A stretch of DNA of 64,000 bases from Gongronella butleri (GCA_025201375.1 JAIWZP010000012.1:248001-312000), one strand, 5' to 3'. Counted from the first letter of the stretch, positions 33,110-45,969 are shown. Notes: generated by a model from the letters alone, not told the origin. A program made the numbers and translations.

Positions 33110-34753
33110 TCATTCATCGTCGTCATCATCGTCGAAATCCACGTCGTCGACATCAAAGTCACTCTCGTCGCCAGACTCGTACCAGCTAAAATAAAAAGAG
33201 GCATGGGTGCTCTGTTTTGGCTTTTTTTTTTTTTTTTTTTTCGCGATTTGCGCCTTACAAGTTTTCGTCTTCCTCTATTTCCACGGGCGCAGCAATCATA
33301 AAGTCCTTTTCAGACGTGGGCATCTTGAAGCCGGGCGGGATGTCCTGCTTGGAAATCTCGACTTGGCCTGCATAAAGCGCCAAAAAAAAAAAAAAAAAAA
33401 AAAGGAGAAGCAGTGTTAAATAGGCTGCATTTCCGTCTCCTTGGCGAGCATTCGGGTGCTTACGGTGGACGACTTGATTGTACAATGGCCGGTTGTTTCT
33501 GTAGGCAACCTAATGGCCGCCAGGGGAAAATGGACAGAAGGAAAAAAAAAAGGGGATGAGCATCTAAATATAACCTCTTTTAAGCGACAGGGAGCCCCCC
33601 CCCATTGACAAGAAAGAAAAAAAAAGGACAACATACACCCGCATCGACATTGGCTGGACTAGAGCAATTGGGATCGGCCAGCAGCGAGATAATGGACATG
33701 AGCACACCTGCAAAGAAAAAAGCGATTTAATCTTCAGGCATGCATGAAATGCTCGGGGCGGCATCGGTGTATCCTCCCCAAAATGGGACGGCAAAGCGTA
33801 AGCCAATGGTGCATGGCGCGCGTGGCACAAGCAAGGTCCATGACGTGCACTTACTTTCGACCGACTGGTGGTGCGTGTGTGTTTTTTTTTTACAAAAATG
33901 GCGAGATGAGGGCAAGTGTGAGCTTAGTATCTATTTTCCGCGTGAACATGAGGGGGGTTTTTTTTTTCTTTTACCTGTGTAGGGTTCCATCGTTCCTGCA
34001 GGCAGCGACAAAAAGAACAATGACAATTGAGACGACCGCTTCCAATTGCACTTTTTTTTTTCGACGCGGCGCGCTTTTTTTTTTTACCTCTGCCTTTTCA
34101 CCACTGACGGGGTCGTCACCGGGCGGGTGCAGAATGGAGATGCATAAGCGGCCGTCGTCATACACTTTTTTTTATATAAAACAATGCAGGGTGAGAAGAC
34201 GATTCAAAAGGTGGCGTCAAAATGAGCCGGTTGCGCGGTGCCGCGAAGGGCTCAATGGCACTGTCACTTACCATTAGGATGGTAGAATTCACGGTCAAAT
34301 CGAAAGGTGGGCGGCTTGAATGGATATTCCGGCGGGAACGACATGGTTGCCTTTTGTTAAAACAAGAACATGGAATCAATTGTGAGCCATTGCGCGCGAT
34401 TATTGCTCGCTTTTTTTCCTTTTTTACCTTGAAGTAGCCGCCCTCGTAGATAGTGTTGGGGAGTCCAATAATGGCGACGGTCCTGGTGCAAAACAAGGCG
34501 ATACAACAAAAAAACAGAGAAAAAAAGGTGAATTTTGGCCAAGACAGGTGCAAAAGACGGGCGGCCGTGCGGACGTTACCACTCGAAAATATTGTCGTTC
34601 TTGAGCTCGACATTGAAACCAGGGACGGGATTCCTTGTGAGCTCTGAAAATTGAAATTGGGTGTGTAAACAGAGAGGCACAGGCATTGATAGCGTGCCAA
34701 CGAACGCTTTTACCTTTTAGCTGGCGTTGCAAGGTATGAGCCGCAGATGACAT
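33110..34753 (-). CDS. CDC34: Cdc34-type ubiquitin-conjugating enzyme E2 (SCF partner)
   Basis: Eleven exons on the minus strand: 34714-34753, 34580-34643, 34428-34482, 34272-34350, 34088-34164, 33975-33995, 33855-33864, 33637-33707, 33464-33509, 33259-33367, 33110-33185. All are GT-AG and keep phase; 215 residues. UBC fold: PGFNVELKNDNIFEWTV, EGGYFKATMSFPPEYPFKPP, HPN at 77-79, catalytic Cys87 in GRLCISILHPPGDDP, which carries the acidic-loop insertion of Cdc34/UBE2G E2s, then ERWNPTQSVESVLMSIISLL and CSSPANVDAGVAYRNN. The tail SKQDIPPGFKMPTSE...FWYESGDESDFD and a run of Asp/Glu is specific to Cdc34, where it binds the cullin-RING ligase. Exon 6 is 21 nt and exon 7 only 10 nt. Confidence 0.95.
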
Positions 34754-35051
34754 GGCAAGGAGGGCGTGGGTGGGCAAGGAAAAAAAAAAAAAGAAAGAGA
34801 AAAGAAAGAGATAAAAGAAAAAGGAAAAAGAAAGAACAAGGCAAAAAAAAAGAAAAAAAGAGCGAAAGGCAAAGCCAAAAAACCAATTTCCGACTGCAGA
34901 GAAGGGACGAGATCAGGCGGCGTGGAGCCTGATGGCTGCGTGTGGTCCATTGCACGAAAAAAAAAGGGGGGCATCCTCCTTTTTTTTTTTTACTCACCCT
35001 TCTTTTCGCCTTTTTTCTACATCATTTTTACTTTTTTTTGTGCTTTTTTAC
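34754..35051. promoter_or_regulatory. Divergent promoter, CDC34 / unknown gene
   Basis: A 298-bp gap separates two divergent starts. Its plus strand is purine-rich (A/G runs 34780-34870) and then pyrimidine-rich before the right-hand ATG, so each gene has a pyrimidine-rich leader on its own strand. Confidence 0.45.
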
Positions 35052-35728
35052 ATGCTGGTGTCTCATGTTGCGCCTGAGCAACTGGTCTATACGATCGATT
35101 GCGACAAGTATTGTCAGGGCAGCGAGCCGCCCGTGCTGATTTTGCGAAAAGAGACGGCGCAGGCGCCAGTGATTGTATTAAAGGGCGTCATTGGCAAATT
35201 GACCCCTGGTAAGCTATGCAACCTTGCAACAGGGCCGACCCGATTGGCCGAATGATCGTTTGTTTACGCGCGTCATTAACGATTTCTCATTGTTCCAATT
35301 TTTTTTTAATAGTGATTCGTGATGAGCGTCAAGATCGTCGTTCTGGATTCATTGTTCGAGATGAGCGATGGACGCATCCTTGGCAAGTTGAGCGGCAAGC
35401 GCTCGAGGAGGAGGCGGCAGCGGTGGGGCGGCGGAGGCGGGGTGATCTGTCAGGTGGTCGTGGTGTCACGTCATCCACGTCGTCGACGTCTGCGCCCGAG
35501 CAAGAAGATTATTTTAGCCTCAGGCACCATCAACACCACCAACCTCATCATCATCCACCACACCGTGTACCGAGCCAGCCATTGCGACAGGCACAACGTG
35601 CACAACGTTCCAATTCGCCGCCTCGACGTCGCATGTCATTGCCAAGGCGTCCATCGCGCCATTTTCCACCAATGCTTCCCCATCAGCAACAGCCATTTCC
35701 GTATCCACATCCATTCTCGCTTCCGTAG
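35052..35728 (+). CDS. Uncharacterised His/Pro/Arg-rich protein
   Basis: Two exons, 35052-35208 and 35313-35728, phase 1, 190 residues. The first exon encodes a compact part: QLVYTIDCDKYCQGSEPPVL followed by ILRKETAQAPVIVLKGVIGK, with two Cys four residues apart. The second exon is basic and low complexity: RDERQDRRSGFIVRDERW, GRRRRGD, Ser/Thr run, HHQHHQPHHHPPHR and Pro-rich end. No family was recognised. The exon-2 frame is fixed by the splice phase; another frame is also open there. Divergent from CDC34 at 298 bp, so the two may share regulation. Confidence 0.55.
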
Positions 35729-36355
35729 ACCTCTTTTTGCCAATTAAAGAAAAACAAAGCAACTCCCTTTTTTTTATTTTCCCTCTCTTTTTTTTCTGTC
35801 ATTAAGCGTGTAAATGAAGGATCGACGCAGGGCATTGTGTATTTTGCTCCTTTTCCGGGGCCCAATTGGAAGGAGGAGCATGATAGGCGGGCAAATGGCA
35901 AGGCGGGACAAAACTCAGACAGTGTGTGTGTGGAAGAAAAAAAAGCACGCTGTCTCCATTTATTTGTTTTTTTTTTGCTTTTTGCTTTTTCTTTCTCTCT
36001 CCCCCTCTTTTTTTTCGCTTTTTTTTTTCTTTTTCTTTTTCTTTCCACTTTTTTTTTCTCTTTCGTTACGAGCGCCTTTTGTCGATCGATACCATCCCTC
36101 CTCCACGCAGCAGAAGCTTCCGCCTATCTGTCCTTTTCCCCCCTCCTTTCGCTTCCTTTTTGGTATCTTTCCTTTTGGCATCGCTTGCTTTTTTGTCTTT
36201 TTTTGTGTGCTTATTCATCTCAACCAGTAAGTGTGTACTTGCAATATGGACCAAGTGCCAGGGCGCAAAAAGGGAGGGTGGTTTTTTTTTGCCTGTTTTA
36301 TAGAGGTTGACTGATTTTTTTTTAACAGAGCACGTATTTCCGGAGACTTTGAACC
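35729..36355. other. Upstream region and 5' leader intron of the CHD gene
   Basis: The + strand is pyrimidine-rich from 35950 to 36210. A leader intron is likely at 36227-36328 (GTAAGTGT donor, TTTTTTTTTAACAG acceptor), placing a non-coding first exon upstream of 36227 and the ATG 27 nt into the second exon. Confidence 0.55.
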
Positions 36356-39300
36356 ATGGAACCTCAGCCCGGCGCGTATGCAGGGCCTTCTTCGTCGCCT
36401 AGCCAGGGACAGGAAGGGTCGCCCAAGGTGTCGCCGTCGCAGGCGACGATGATGGGCACGATCCCCTTTGGCAATGGCTATGGAGCAAGGCCACATTCGC
36501 CACAACAGGCCGCCATGCCTCCGCAGCCGCCGCATCCACAGCAACAACCACCACATATGGGCCCACAGACCATGATGATGCCCGGCTACCCAGCTCAGCA
36601 GCCATTCCATCCCATGCATCCGCAACAACATCAGCAGCAACAATTCCAGCGGCCCTTTTTCCAGCCAAACCAGCCCAATCCGGCATTCATGCAGCAGCAG
36701 CAGCAACAATCGCAACCATCACCTCATCAACCGCAACAGCAGCAGCAGCAGCCGATGCACCCGCCGCAAATGATGTACAACATGGCCTATATGCAACAAC
36801 AACAACAACCACCACCACAAGCGACATCGAGTCCGCAGCAGCAGCAGCAATTGTCACCGCAGACGCCCTCACAGCAGGCATTGACGCCGCAGCAGCAACA
36901 ACAACAATTCCAGCAGCAGCAACAATTCCAGCAGCAGCAGCATTTCCAGCAGCAACAGATGATGATGCTTCGACCGACGATGGGCATGCCTCATCAAGGG
37001 ATGCCGCCGCAGGGGATGCCGCCTCAAGGGATGATGCCGCCACAGGGAATGATACCGCCCATGCCTCAATACACCCCAGGCATGGATCCGCAAGTGTATC
37101 AGCAACAGGTCAATCGTCATCGCCAAATGATGCATTTCCAAATGATGGCGCAACATTCACAGCAGCAACAACATGCATTCCAACAACACCCGTCATTCCA
37201 GCACCGCCCACCACCACAACAACAGAGACCCTACATGCCTCACCAGCACCCGCAGCGACCTGTCACACAAGTTCCCACCGCGCGCTTCCAACAATTCCAG
37301 ATGCAACAGCATCAATTCGGCCAATTCCAGCTTAATGCACGCCCACCCATCGGCAGACCCCAGGCCACGCGCAAATCCGCTCGCCCCGCCAAGAAAAAGA
37401 AGTATTACGACGATTCGTCCGATGAAGCTTTGAACTTGTCCGAGGAAGAGGATGAAAACGACGATTTCAGCGACATGAGCGACGATGACGGCAAAAAGCG
37501 CAAAAAGGAGGATGGCGACGAGCCCGTGTTCATCCCCATGCCCACAAAGGTAACCGATTGAAAAAAAAAATAGAGAGAGAGAGGAAAAAAAAAAGAGAAA
37601 CATTGACTAAATACATGGATTTTTAGGAATTTGAGCGCATCTTGGACTATCGCGAGAATGAGGAAACGGGCAAAGAAGAGCTGTTGATCAAGTACAAGGT
37701 AAGTTGGGGGTGGTCACACGACGACGTGGTCACAAGGAGGCGCAGCAGCTCGCGCGATGACGTGACGCGCTCAACATTTTTGGCCCCCCTTTTTTTTCCA
37801 TAGTTTGCCAGCTTCCACCACGTCGAGTGGGTCCCCATGTCGCGCATTGAACAAGAACATCTCGGCAAGCATCGCGTGAAAAAGTTTTTGAAAAAGTGGC
37901 ACGAGGATGGCGAACGTGGTGAAGATTTCCGCGAGCATCTCAAGTTGGAGCGCGTGATTGATGAAGGCGAGATCGAGGACCCCGAGACGGGCGACGTCCT
38001 GGTCTACTTTTTGTGCAAGTGGAGCGGCCAATTCTATGACCAGTGCACCTGGGAGGCTGCCGAGGACGCCGAAAAGGTAAGTTTTTTTTTTTTATATTTA
38101 CGCACTTTTTCTCGATTTTTGTACGCGTCGTGAACGCGTTTCCACCGCCTCCCCCTCAAAAAAGAAGCGCGTTCCATTGGCTCACGTGTTTTTATTGATT
38201 AGATCGATGCCAAAAAGGTGGAAGAATTCGTGGAGCGCCGCATCATCCCTGCGTACAAGCAAGGCCCCACACCCCCACGCCCCGACATGGCCACCTTTGC
38301 CAAGTATGCCGAGTCCCAGACGTACCGCTATGGCAATCAGCTGCGCCCGTATCAATTGGAGGGCCTGAATTGGCTTAGGTTCTGTTATTACAGCTATCGT
38401 TCGTGCATTCTCGCGGACGAGATGGGGCTTGGCAAAACCGTGCAGACCGTGGCCCTGCTCAACGATATCTACGTGAATCATGGCATCAAGGGTCCGTTTA
38501 TCGTCATTGCACCGCTTTCCAGTAAGAACTTTTTTTTCACTCGTTTTTCTCGTTTTTATTTTGTTTCTCATTTTTTTCTTTTTTCCCCCTGTTACAGCTA
38601 TCCCCCATTGGGAGCGCGCCTTCCGCGCGTGGACGGACCTCAACGCCATTGATTATCGTGGCAGCACTTTTGCGCGCAACCTGATCATTGACACGGAATT
38701 TTACTACAAAGATCACGAAAGCAACAACATCCCCAACAAGTACAAGTTTGACGTGCTGATTACAACGTACGAGATGGCCAGTGCCAGTGCGCCGCTGCTC
38801 AGCAAGATCCAATGGCGTTGTGGCGTGTTTGACGAGGCGCATCGACTCAAAAACAAGCAATCCAAGGTGTTGGAGATTCTGCGCACGTTTTACATGGACC
38901 ACAAGGTCCTGCTCACCGGTAAAAAAAAAAGCACCTGATATCAAGGGAGGGGACACATTCTCACGCTCTTTTTTTTCTCTTCTTTTTCTGATGTTTTCCA
39001 GGCACACCTCTGCAAAACAACTTGGATGAGCTGTACAGCTTGCTCAATTTCATGCAGCCGGACGTGTACAATGACGAGCAGCTTTTCTTTGCCGAATTTG
39101 GCGAGCTGCAGACGGCGTCGCAAGTGGAGAAGCTGCAGGGCCTGCTCAAGCCGATCATGTTGCGCCGTTTCAAGGAAGATGTCGAAAAGACGATCCCCGT
39201 CAAGGAAGAGACCGTCATTGAGGTGGAGCTGACCACGGCTCAGAAGAAATGGTACCGCGCCATTCTCGAAAAGAACTTTTCTTTCTTGCGCAAGGGCGCC

Positions 39301-42300
39301 AAGGGTAAGAAAAAAAAACGAAAAAAGGGCAAAAACAAACACGCGTTTTTTCGTATCGCGTCGCGTCGCGCGGTGTTCTCACGCGTCTATTTACCTCTTT
39401 AATTAGCCAACAAGGAGCTCCCTCAGCTGCGCAACATCATGATGCAGCTGCGCAAATGCTGTATGCACCCGTACTTGTTGGAAGGCGCCGAGGACATCAT
39501 TTTGAACGAATCCAATGCGTCGACCAACGAAGAATCGTTCAATTGCCTTGTGCAGTCGTCAGGCAAGCTCGTGTTGATCGACAAGCTGCTGCGCAAGCTG
39601 ATTGTGGGCAACCACAAGGTGCTGATTTTTTCGCAATTCACCACGTGTCTCGACATTCTCGCCGACTATTTGCGACGTTGCAAGTACGCGTTTGAGCGCA
39701 TTGACGGGTCCATTCCCGGCGACCAGCGCCAAGCCGCCATTGATCGCTTTTCGACTCTGCCCATCGAGGAATCCTTTGTGTTTTTGCTCTGCACACGCGC
39801 CGGCGGCGTCGGCATCAATTTGACCGCCGCAGACACTTGTATCATCTTTGACAGCGATTGGAACCCTCAAAACGACCTCCAAGCCCAGGCACGCTGCCAT
39901 CGCATTGGCCAAACAAGACCCGTCCAGGTAAAAAAAATAAGAAAAAAAAAGTGAAAAGATCGCGTGGCGCTCATTCTCTCCCTCCTTTTTCAAAGATTTA
40001 CCGCCTGATCTGCGCCAACACGTATGAAAAGGACATGTTTGACCGCGCCGGTCTGAAGCTTGGTCTCGACAAGGCCGTCATGTCGCGCTCTGGCCCTACG
40101 GGTGAGGCCGACCAGCCGGCCAAGCAGGAATTGTCCAAGCAAGAGATTGAAGATTTGCTCAAGAAGGGCGCCTATGGTGCCGTGCTCGACGATGAAGCCA
40201 GGTAAAGAGAAAAGAGAGCGCGTCGATTAGGCAAATATCTAATTTGGTTTCCCTCTTTTTTATTATTTGTTTTCTTAGTACGAAATTCTGCGAAGAAGAC
40301 ATTGACCAGATTTTGGAGCGTCGCACGCGTGTGATCAAGCACGAGGGCAATGAGCAGAATTCTGTATTTTCCAAGGCGAGCTTTGCGGCTGCTGGCGAGG
40401 ACGGTGAGGCGATTGACATTGACGACCCTGACTTTTGGGAAAAATGGGCGGCCAAGGCGAACGTGGACGCGACAGACAAGCCCGAGGAGGACGAGAAGAG
40501 CAAGCTGATCATGCAATCACCGCGTCGTCGCCGTGCCGTGCAGCGGTTCGGGACCAAGCAAGAAGACCACGACTACGAAGCTGCCGAAGACTATGACGAC
40601 TCGGATGCGGTGTACGAAGAAGACGATTTCGAGGACGACGTGGACGACGGCCGCCGGCGCTCGTCGCGCACGCGTCGTGGCGGAGGCGGCAATGGTGGCG
40701 GCAGTGGGTCGAATGCCGACGCGGTTCCTACGAAAAAGCGTGCGGTTGGCAAACGAGGCCGTGGACGCGCGTCGCGTGTTGCTGCTGCTGCGGCGTCGGG
40801 CGCGTCGTCGTCTGCGGCGTCGCCTGATTCGATGGACAAGGACCCTGTACGTCTGTGGACGCTTGCGGAGCGCAGCCGGTATGAGCGCAAGCTGATGATC
40901 CTCGGGTATGGCGCGTGGGCCATGTACCAAGCGGATTTCCCGCGGCGGTCCGAGCAGGACATCAAGGCCGTGACGCGTGCATTGCTGCGGCACCTTCTCC
41001 CGCAGATTGGGTCGAAATCCGACGAGGACCGCAAGCTGCGTGACGACATGGAGGCGATTCTCGCGAATGACACGGCCGATGAAGACCCCGACGACACAAC
41101 TGTGCCCTACGTGGGTGCCACCAAGCGCCAGATTGCCGAATTCCGCTCGTTCTTGCACGATGCAAAGGACGACTATGTCGACCACATTGACAAAAAGGGC
41201 CGAAACCTGCTGTTGCGCATCCAGATGCTGTATGCCATCCGCGACAAGATCGTACCAAAGGAATGGGACGATGCAAAGGCTCTTGTCGTGCCAAAGGTCG
41301 CCGGCGCTCGGCCCGCCGCATGGTGGGGTCAAGAAGAAGACCGTGATTTGCTCCTCGGCATCATCAAGCACGGCTATCAAATGTACATGGACATCCGCGC
41401 CGACCCCGAATTCTGCTTTTACGAGAAAAAGTGGGAGGACAGCGACGCTGCGGCGCCTCAAGATGCCGCCGACACCGCCGACACCGCCGACACCAAGCCT
41501 GCCAAGGAAGAAGAAGATGAAGACGACGAGGATCCAATGGCCGACGAGTATAAGCCAGAGGATGACATGCCCGTCGACAGCAAGGACGACATGCCCGCTG
41601 CTGCCGCCGATGATCAGGTAAAAAAGAGCGAAAAAAATGACCAAAAATAGAAAAAAACGCGTGTTTGTTTTTGCTGACGCTATTTTTTTTTTTTTTGCCT
41701 TTTTAAAGCAGACGTACGTGTGGCCGTCCAAGGCGAACATTGGTATGCGCGTTCGACGCGTGATTGTGGCGTGCCTGCGCGAGCAATCGCAAGCACAGCG
41801 CAAACGCAAGGCGGCCAAACCCGCGACGCCCGCGGCACGCGGTAAGCAGCGCAAGACGCGTGGTGCGCGTGGTGGACGCAAGGGTGCGTCAACGCGTCGC
41901 GCGTCCACGGCGGCTGCGGCTGCGGCTGCTGCTGCGGCGGCGATGGCCAATGAGCCGGAAGATGAGGACGACGACGAGCCTGTGGCCAATGCGTCGTCAC
42001 CCGTTGCTGCCCCAGCCGCCGCTGAGGACGACGACAACGACAATGACAACGACAATGACGACCAAGATGAGGTGATGCTCATGCCCTCCAGCAATCTCGA
42101 CTTGTCCGCCACGTCCACCCCGTCCGCTGTCCCAAGCGACATCGCGTCCACGCCCGACGCGCAAACCGCCCCATCGCCTACCCCGGCGGCGCCCGTCGAC
42201 CAAGTCAATGGTGACGACGACGACGATGACGTCCATGACGAAAAGGAACACGTCAATGGCCACGAAAGCGATAAAATCGACGAAAATGACAAAATCGACG

Positions 42301-42572
42301 AAAACGACAACGAAAAAGCCGACGCCAAGGACGAGACCGCCGCCAAGGACGAGAACAAGGCCGACGTTGAAGAACAGGAAAAGCCATTGGTGTCCGCGCC
42401 CGCCGTCAAACCTGCACCGCTTGCACCTGCACCACCGGCGCCAACTACCAATGGCGACAGTGCACCTGCACCTGCACCTGCAACCGCGGCCGCGGCGGCA
42501 CCGCATGACGACGACGATTCCGATGCCACCACGTCCGTCGATTTTCAATTGAAGCCCCAGACGTCTTCATGA
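36356..42572 (+). CDS. CHD subfamily III (CHD6-9/Kismet-like) chromatin remodelling ATPase
   Basis: Ten coding exons: 36356-37549, 37627-37698, 37804-38076, 38203-38521, 38598-38918, 39002-39304, 39407-39927, 39996-40201, 40279-41617, 41709-42572; 1803 residues. The first 390 residues are Gln/Pro/Met-rich and end in a basic-acidic linker. Chromodomains cover about 399-510 ([42 protein letters not shown]). The SNF2 ATPase has [15 protein letters not shown], Walker A DEMGLGKT at 585-592, DEAH at 698-701, HKVLLTGTPLQNN, and the C-terminal lobe with [20 protein letters not shown] and [12 protein letters not shown]. The YYKD and NFSFLRKG segments match animal CHD6-9 rather than Chd1 or Mi-2. Long acidic/basic tail. 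Last intron has an AAGCAG tandem acceptor. Confidence 0.93.
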
Positions 42573-43098
42573 TCCCTCTTTTTCCCCTTTCCCCCCCTCC
42601 TACTTTTTCATCGCCATCCTCTTTTTTTTTTTTTCCACCCACTCTTTTTTTTTCTTTCTTTTTGCATTTTTGTGGTTCCCTCGCCCCCCCACCCATCTTG
42701 TTATTATTAGTCCGTTGTTGTTGCTATTCTTTTTTTTTTTATGATTTTTACCCTAAACCTGCATACGCGTCGCGTTGCGCGGCGCGTCTCACCCCCTCTT
42801 TTCTTTTTCCCCCCTCAATTTCCTAGATCTCTTTTTTCCACAATCCTAGTTTTCTGAAACAAATAAATTTACACGGTATTTTGAAATGTTTGACAGCTGT
42901 GTCTTTGTGTTTTTTTCTTTTTGTGATTTAATTAGAGTTCAATGTGGTGCGTGAGAAACACAAAAGTAAAGGGGACACAAAAAAAAAGAGGGAACAAATC
43001 AAAAATATGTACAAAGAAGGTATGCAGAGGTATTCAGAGTGGGGGGGGGGTGCAAAAAGAGAGAGAGAGAGAGAGAAAAAAAAAAGGGAACGCGCTTT
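42573..43098. other. Convergent 3' region, CHD / RRM protein
   Basis: 526 bp between two stop codons. Pyrimidine-rich after the CHD stop, A-rich near the right side including a G9 run at about 43043 and GA repeats at 43061-43076. An AATAAATTT sequence at 42861 could serve as a poly(A) signal. Confidence 0.4.
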
Positions 43099-44890
43099 TT
43101 ATCGCACGTTTTGATGGCCTGCGCTATAGTACGATTGGTAATACTGGTTCCAGCCGTGGATGGCTTCGCCCGGGCGGCCGCTTGATGAGCTGGGCGAGCC
43201 CACGACGACGGGCGCCGGCGGACGCGTCGTGAGCATATCATAATAAGTGGGATTGTTGAGATTGGGCTGCAAAACCTGCTGGAGAATGGACGACGCGCGA
43301 CGACGACGCGCTGTCGACGCCGACATGGTGTCCTTTGACACCGCGGCAGGCGCCCACGAAAGCTCAATGGCTTGGTCGTCCATCACAAAGCCTTGCAGCG
43401 CAAAGATGGCCGTGGCCGCATTGCCGTGGGTATCCAATCTATTAAAAAAAAGGAAAGAGCGAGGTCAGAAAACGTCGCAACGGGCCGAGAAAGGGGCCGC
43501 GAAAAAAGGGGCCAGTTCGTTTTTTTTGTGGTACGTACTGCAAGGTCGCGCGGCCTTCTTCATGATTGATCTCGACTTGGAGCACATAGCCATACTGGTG
43601 GAAATGTGACACCAGATCTTGCTCTAAAGAGGCAAAATTTTTAAAAAAAAAGTAAAAAGAGAGAGGTGAGCTCAAAGTCAAGTCAATGGATCAAGGTGCG
43701 GTCTGTGTGTGCCATGTGAATCCAATGTTTTTTTTTTTGTTGGTTATTTTACCAGGGACGTTGGGCGACAGGTTGGTCACCTGGACAGTGGTATTGTAGG
43801 GCGGGGTCTGTGCAAAGATTTCCTCGTACGACTTGTTATTGTTGGTGACGAGGCCAAGCGCCACCGCCGCGGTGTTTGGTGTGGTTGTGCCCGACGACGA
43901 CGACGGCGTCATGGACGACAAATTGGTCATGGACGAGGATGAGGACGCCGACATGGACAGCGCCGACATGGCCAGAAACTTGGGGGACGCCATTGGTGTC
44001 GAGTATTGCGACGATGCTGGGGTGGTGGTGGTGGGGATGCCTGGGATGGGGATTGCCGTGGCTTGCGGTGTGGTGGGTGTGGACGGTGCTGTCTTTGTGG
44101 CCAAGGTCGTGGACGGGTACAGATGCTCATTGTTTGCCCAGCAGCATCGGATCGCCGACGACGCCGAGCCGTCAAAGAGCCGCTTGCCATCCATGGCCAT
44201 CATCGCCTCGTTCGCATCGGCCTTGTCTTCAAAATCGAGCAGTGCGTGCCCAAGCGGCAAATTCGTCGTAGTGTCCATGAACATTTCCACGTGCTTGGGA
44301 TGATACGCCGCAAACGCGTCCTCGAGCATCGCCGGCGTCACATCCTCGTGGAGCCCATCCACAAGCATGCGGCACGTTGGCTTGACCACGAGCAATTGCT
44401 TGGTGTACCATTGAATACTGATTTTCTATGGCGAGGGAAAAACGGGAAAAAAATAAAAAAAATGGGGTCAGCCTCTCCCCATGTCCATGGCTGTATTTTT
44501 TCTTTTTTTTTTTTTTCTTACTTGGCCGTGGATGACACGCCCATCCATGGTGTGCAATGCCTGCTCGGCACCTTGCCTTTCATCAAAGGTCATCAAGGCC
44601 GTATGTTGTTGTTCCTATGATCGTGTTTTGTAAAAATACAAGGAAAATGGGGCATGAGTTTCCTTTAGCAAACTGATATAATGGCGCCGTGTGATTGGAG
44701 GAGATCAAAAGATAATCAATATGCTTCTTGAAAAAGGCGTGGGTAAAAAAAAAAAAAAGAACCATACCTGCATTTGCACCGACTTTACAGCAGCGATCAT
44801 GGAAAAGATCTCGCGCAGCGTCTTTTCCGTGACCTCATCGCTCAAGTGTGTGATGTAGAGTGTCTTGTTGCTATGGCGAGGGACTGGCAT
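43099..44890 (-). CDS. TIA1/Pub1-like protein with three RRM domains
   Basis: Five exons on the minus strand: 44768-44890, 44522-44614, 43753-44425, 43539-43623, 43099-43438; 437 residues. RRM1 (about 8-77) has KTLYITHLSDEVTEKTL and HTALMTFDERQGAEQAL, followed by the family-typical IHGQKISIQW. RRM2 (about 88-170) has CRMLVDGLHEDVTPAMLEDA and LGHALLDFEDKADANEAM. A Ser/Thr/Pro-rich linker leads to RRM3 (about 283-350): VQVTNLSPNVPEQDLVSHF, GRATLQLDTHGNAATAIF, IELSWAP. The order RRM1-RRM2-RRM3 with this RRM1 is that of Pub1/TIA1/Csx1 mRNA-binding proteins that bind U-rich RNA and enter stress granules. The RNP motifs are degenerate, so strict orthology is uncertain. Confidence 0.85.
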
Positions 44891-45430
44891 CGAATAGGGG
44901 GGAAATGAATGAGAAAAAAAATAATAAAAACGGATGAGAAAGAGAAAAGGTCCAATGCAAAAAATCAAATGGGGCGACCTAGTTTTTAATGAGGGGATGG
45001 GCTTTTATTTCACGCCAATGACCCAATTCAGCCTCTCTCTCCGCTTGAAGATCGTGGAAATTTGATCAAACACTGGCGTCATGACGATGAGCGTCTGCCT
45101 TTTTCATTGGCCAAAAGGATCTCGGCACATGAAAAACTTTTTTTTGGTGCGATTGAACATGAAATTTTTCAATGCAAAAGGAGCACCCGTGTAACGCTTG
45201 TTTGGAAGTTTCCCAATACAGAGGGGAATAAATAGATCAAGCTTTTTTATTTTCTTTCTTGTGCACCTTGACTCCCTGCAATGGCATGGCCAGCGCCAAG
45301 AGCCCATAGTCTCAGCTTCTCAGCTTCTCCGCGGAGAGGCGCAAAAGACCCTGTTTTGTATCATTGTCTCATTGTTTGAATGTTTTTGTGCTTGACAGCC
45401 CCACAGGCTTGGCAAAAATAGGCGCCCCGC

Positions 45431-45473
<43 letters not shown>

Positions 45474-45969
45474 TCCTTCCTGGACATCCATTTGTATTAT
45501 TTATTTATTTTTATTTTGTTTGGACCAGCACCCCGTCCATGTGTATGTGTGTGTGTGTGCGTACGCCGAGTCTGTCAAGCCGTCGCTCTAAAGAAAGGGG
45601 CGGAATAATGGGAGAAAAATGTGCGATTCGACGCGACGTGCGCGTGGCACGGCCTGCGCTCATCGCTTCATTCTCGCAATCACGTGACTTGGCCGCTGAC
45701 CAGTCACCGGTGTTGCATGAATGACGCGCTCCGCTGACCCAAACTCATGGTCAAGACCCGTGCTTCTCCTATTTTTTTTTTTTTTTTTTTTGGAACGAGC
45801 CACACTTTGTCATTGCTGCGACGCTTGACCTTTTGTTGAATTTACTGCCGTGCTTGCCAAAGGGATTCTAAAAGTCGGGGCCGCATTAAAGAGTTTATCG
45901 CGAAAATGATCGCTTTTGTGATAATTCACTTTTTACTTTGCCAACCAGGAGCCGTGAAGCTTTGAAGGT
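44891..45969. other. Gene-poor stretch with a T38 tract
   Basis: About 1.1 kb upstream of the RRM gene. Contains an uninterrupted 38-nt poly(T) at 45433-45470, a TTTATT microsatellite-like stretch at 45495-45520, a GT-rich run near 45542-45560 and another T-run at 45772-45790. No gene recognised. Confidence 0.45.

Noticed and set aside
40517..42532. 671-codon open frame on the minus strand
   Set aside because: It is antisense to CHD exons 9-10, crosses an intron and is Ser/Val/Ala low complexity produced by the acidic coding sequence on the other strand.
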